This document shows positions 63,295-64,000 of a stretch of 64,000 bases of DNA, piece after piece. The stretch's first letter is position 1; each line of letters starts with the position of its first letter. The translations under genes were made by a program, and so were the position numbers. The notes beneath the pieces are model-generated. The model saw nothing but the letters and a program-made list of their open reading frames with translations. It made no database searches and was not told the DNA's origin. The DNA lies in assembly GCF_007752935.1 (NCBI RefSeq), contig NZ_CP036319.1, forward strand, positions 4,278,001 through 4,342,000, read 5' to 3'. This DNA is from Crateriforma conspicua. Lineage in GTDB: Bacteria > Planctomycetota > Planctomycetia > Pirellulales > Pirellulaceae.

Positions 63295-64000
63295 ATGAAA
63301 CGTTTCCTATCGCCTCTTTCGTCCGCCGCATTACTTGGCTGTTTCGGTTTGTCCCTCGTGGCCACGATGACCGGATGCAAACCCGCTTCGGTGGCCCCCG
63401 AAGCGAAATCGACGGAGTCGGAAAGTGCCGCGGACGCCGCGCCGGCCGCCCCACCGCTTCAACAGGACGACGAAGCCGTCGCAGCTTTGGAAGCCAACGA
63501 GAATATCGAGTTAAAGAAAGACGAATCCGGCAACGTCGTTGAAATTTCCGTTAATGGTGGTGAGGGCGTCGCCGACGCGATGGCCAATTTCGCGGGGCTG
63601 CCGTTCGTCACCAAGGCAAATTTCAGCGGTCCAGAAATGACCGATGATGGCATGCAGCACCTGCCGGAACTGGCTCAGCTGCAACGATTGGATTTCGCAG
63701 GATCGGCCATCACCAACGCGACCCTGGAACACGTCGGAAAGGTCGACGGCCTGATCGCATTGTCGCTGCGCCGCACCGGCGTGACCGACGAAGGCTTGGC
63801 CGCCTTGGAATCACTGGGCAAGCTGCGTGCGATCGACTTGCGAAACAGCAACATCACGGATGCCGGCATGGACAGTCTGGCGAAAATCACCACGCTGGCC
63901 GACGTACAGCTGGAATACAGCAAGGTGACCGATGCGGGCGTGGAAAAACTGGCGGGTCTTCCCCTGAAATCCTTCAACGGAAACTACCAAACCACACTGT
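63295..64000 (+). CDS. Leucine-rich-repeat lipoprotein, 5' part (runs off the window)
   Basis: The first 235 residues of a lipoprotein: signal LLGCFGLSLVATMTGC with the lipobox Cys near residue 28. A Ser/Ala/Pro/Glu-rich spacer follows, then LRRs of the planctomycete type (LPELAQLQRLDFAGSAIT, LEHVGKVDGLIALSLRRTGVTDEGLAALESL, LRAIDLRNSNITDAGMDSL). The 'L..T.VTD.GL..L' unit of ~24 residues is typical. The end lies outside the window, so length and any additional domain are unknown. Confidence 0.85.
   Translation, partial: MKRFLSPLSSAALLGCFGLSLVATMTGCKPASVAPEAKSTESESAADAAPAAPPLQQDDEAVAALEANENIELKKDESGNVVEISVNGGEGVADAMANFAGLPFVTKANFSGPEMTDDGMQHLPELAQLQRLDFAGSAITNATLEHVGKVDGLIALSLRRTGVTDEGLAALESLGKLRAIDLRNSNITDAGMDSLAKITTLADVQLEYSKVTDAGVEKLAGLPLKSFNGNYQTTL

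Overview
The window reads as chromosomal DNA of a planctomycete, probably a Pirellulaceae (Rhodopirellula-like) relative. I infer this from gene content, not from a database search. The main signs are a secreted sulfatase, Tat-exported Gfo/Idh/MocA oxidoreductases, a DUF1559 pseudopilin, a large haem c protein of the HzsA-like/planctomycete type, leucine-rich-repeat and PDZ proteins, BON-domain and toroid-repeat envelope proteins, and a moderately GC-rich core with many GTG starts.

Layout. 1-4.5 kb holds a truncated Ser/Thr kinase and a response regulator/PAS-kinase pair with a phosphoesterase, all on the minus strand. 4.7-7.8 kb is purA-uppS-cdsA. 7.9-13.5 kb is phoH, a 7TM-HD phosphodiesterase, ybeY and a CorC-like CBS protein, a tight RNA/membrane housekeeping run. 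13.8-17.9 kb carries citrate synthase, a fumarylacetoacetase-family enzyme and a sulfatase.

17.9-28.3 kb is an accessory region, more AT-rich to the eye. It contains three copies of a GGTGGGTGGCACC-type repeat, an AT-rich secreted-protein gene, an intact IS4-family element with 17-bp inverted repeats that cuts the 3' end of an RHS-gene fossil, and two inverted copies of an AAAGGGGACGGGGG repeat. Between those two copies lies a five-gene cassette: a Cys-rich peptide with a textbook double-glycine leader, a secreted protein, a membrane-anchored C39-like peptidase, a DUF1573-like lipoprotein and a DUF1559 pseudopilin. A DUF427 gene then sits among hairpin-forming repeats. The cassette is the best candidate here for an undescribed system.

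28.3-49 kb returns to core genes: a UvrD/PcrA helicase, envelope lipoproteins, a fused YrdC-phosphatase gene followed by rpiB and holB, rimI, a thioesterase, an MBL hydrolase, HNH and TauE proteins, an oxidoreductase, a dihaem/SUMF1 fusion, a Pro-rich secreted protein and guaB. 49.5-54.5 kb has a toroid-repeat protein and a histidine kinase/NtrC-type regulator pair. 54.5-64 kb has a zinc metallopeptidase, a YdcF-like protein, nnrE, a dihaem peroxidase-family protein, mutY coupled to a PDZ/LRR protein, a second Tat oxidoreductase and a truncated LRR lipoprotein.

No rRNA, convincing tRNA, CRISPR array or prophage was found.
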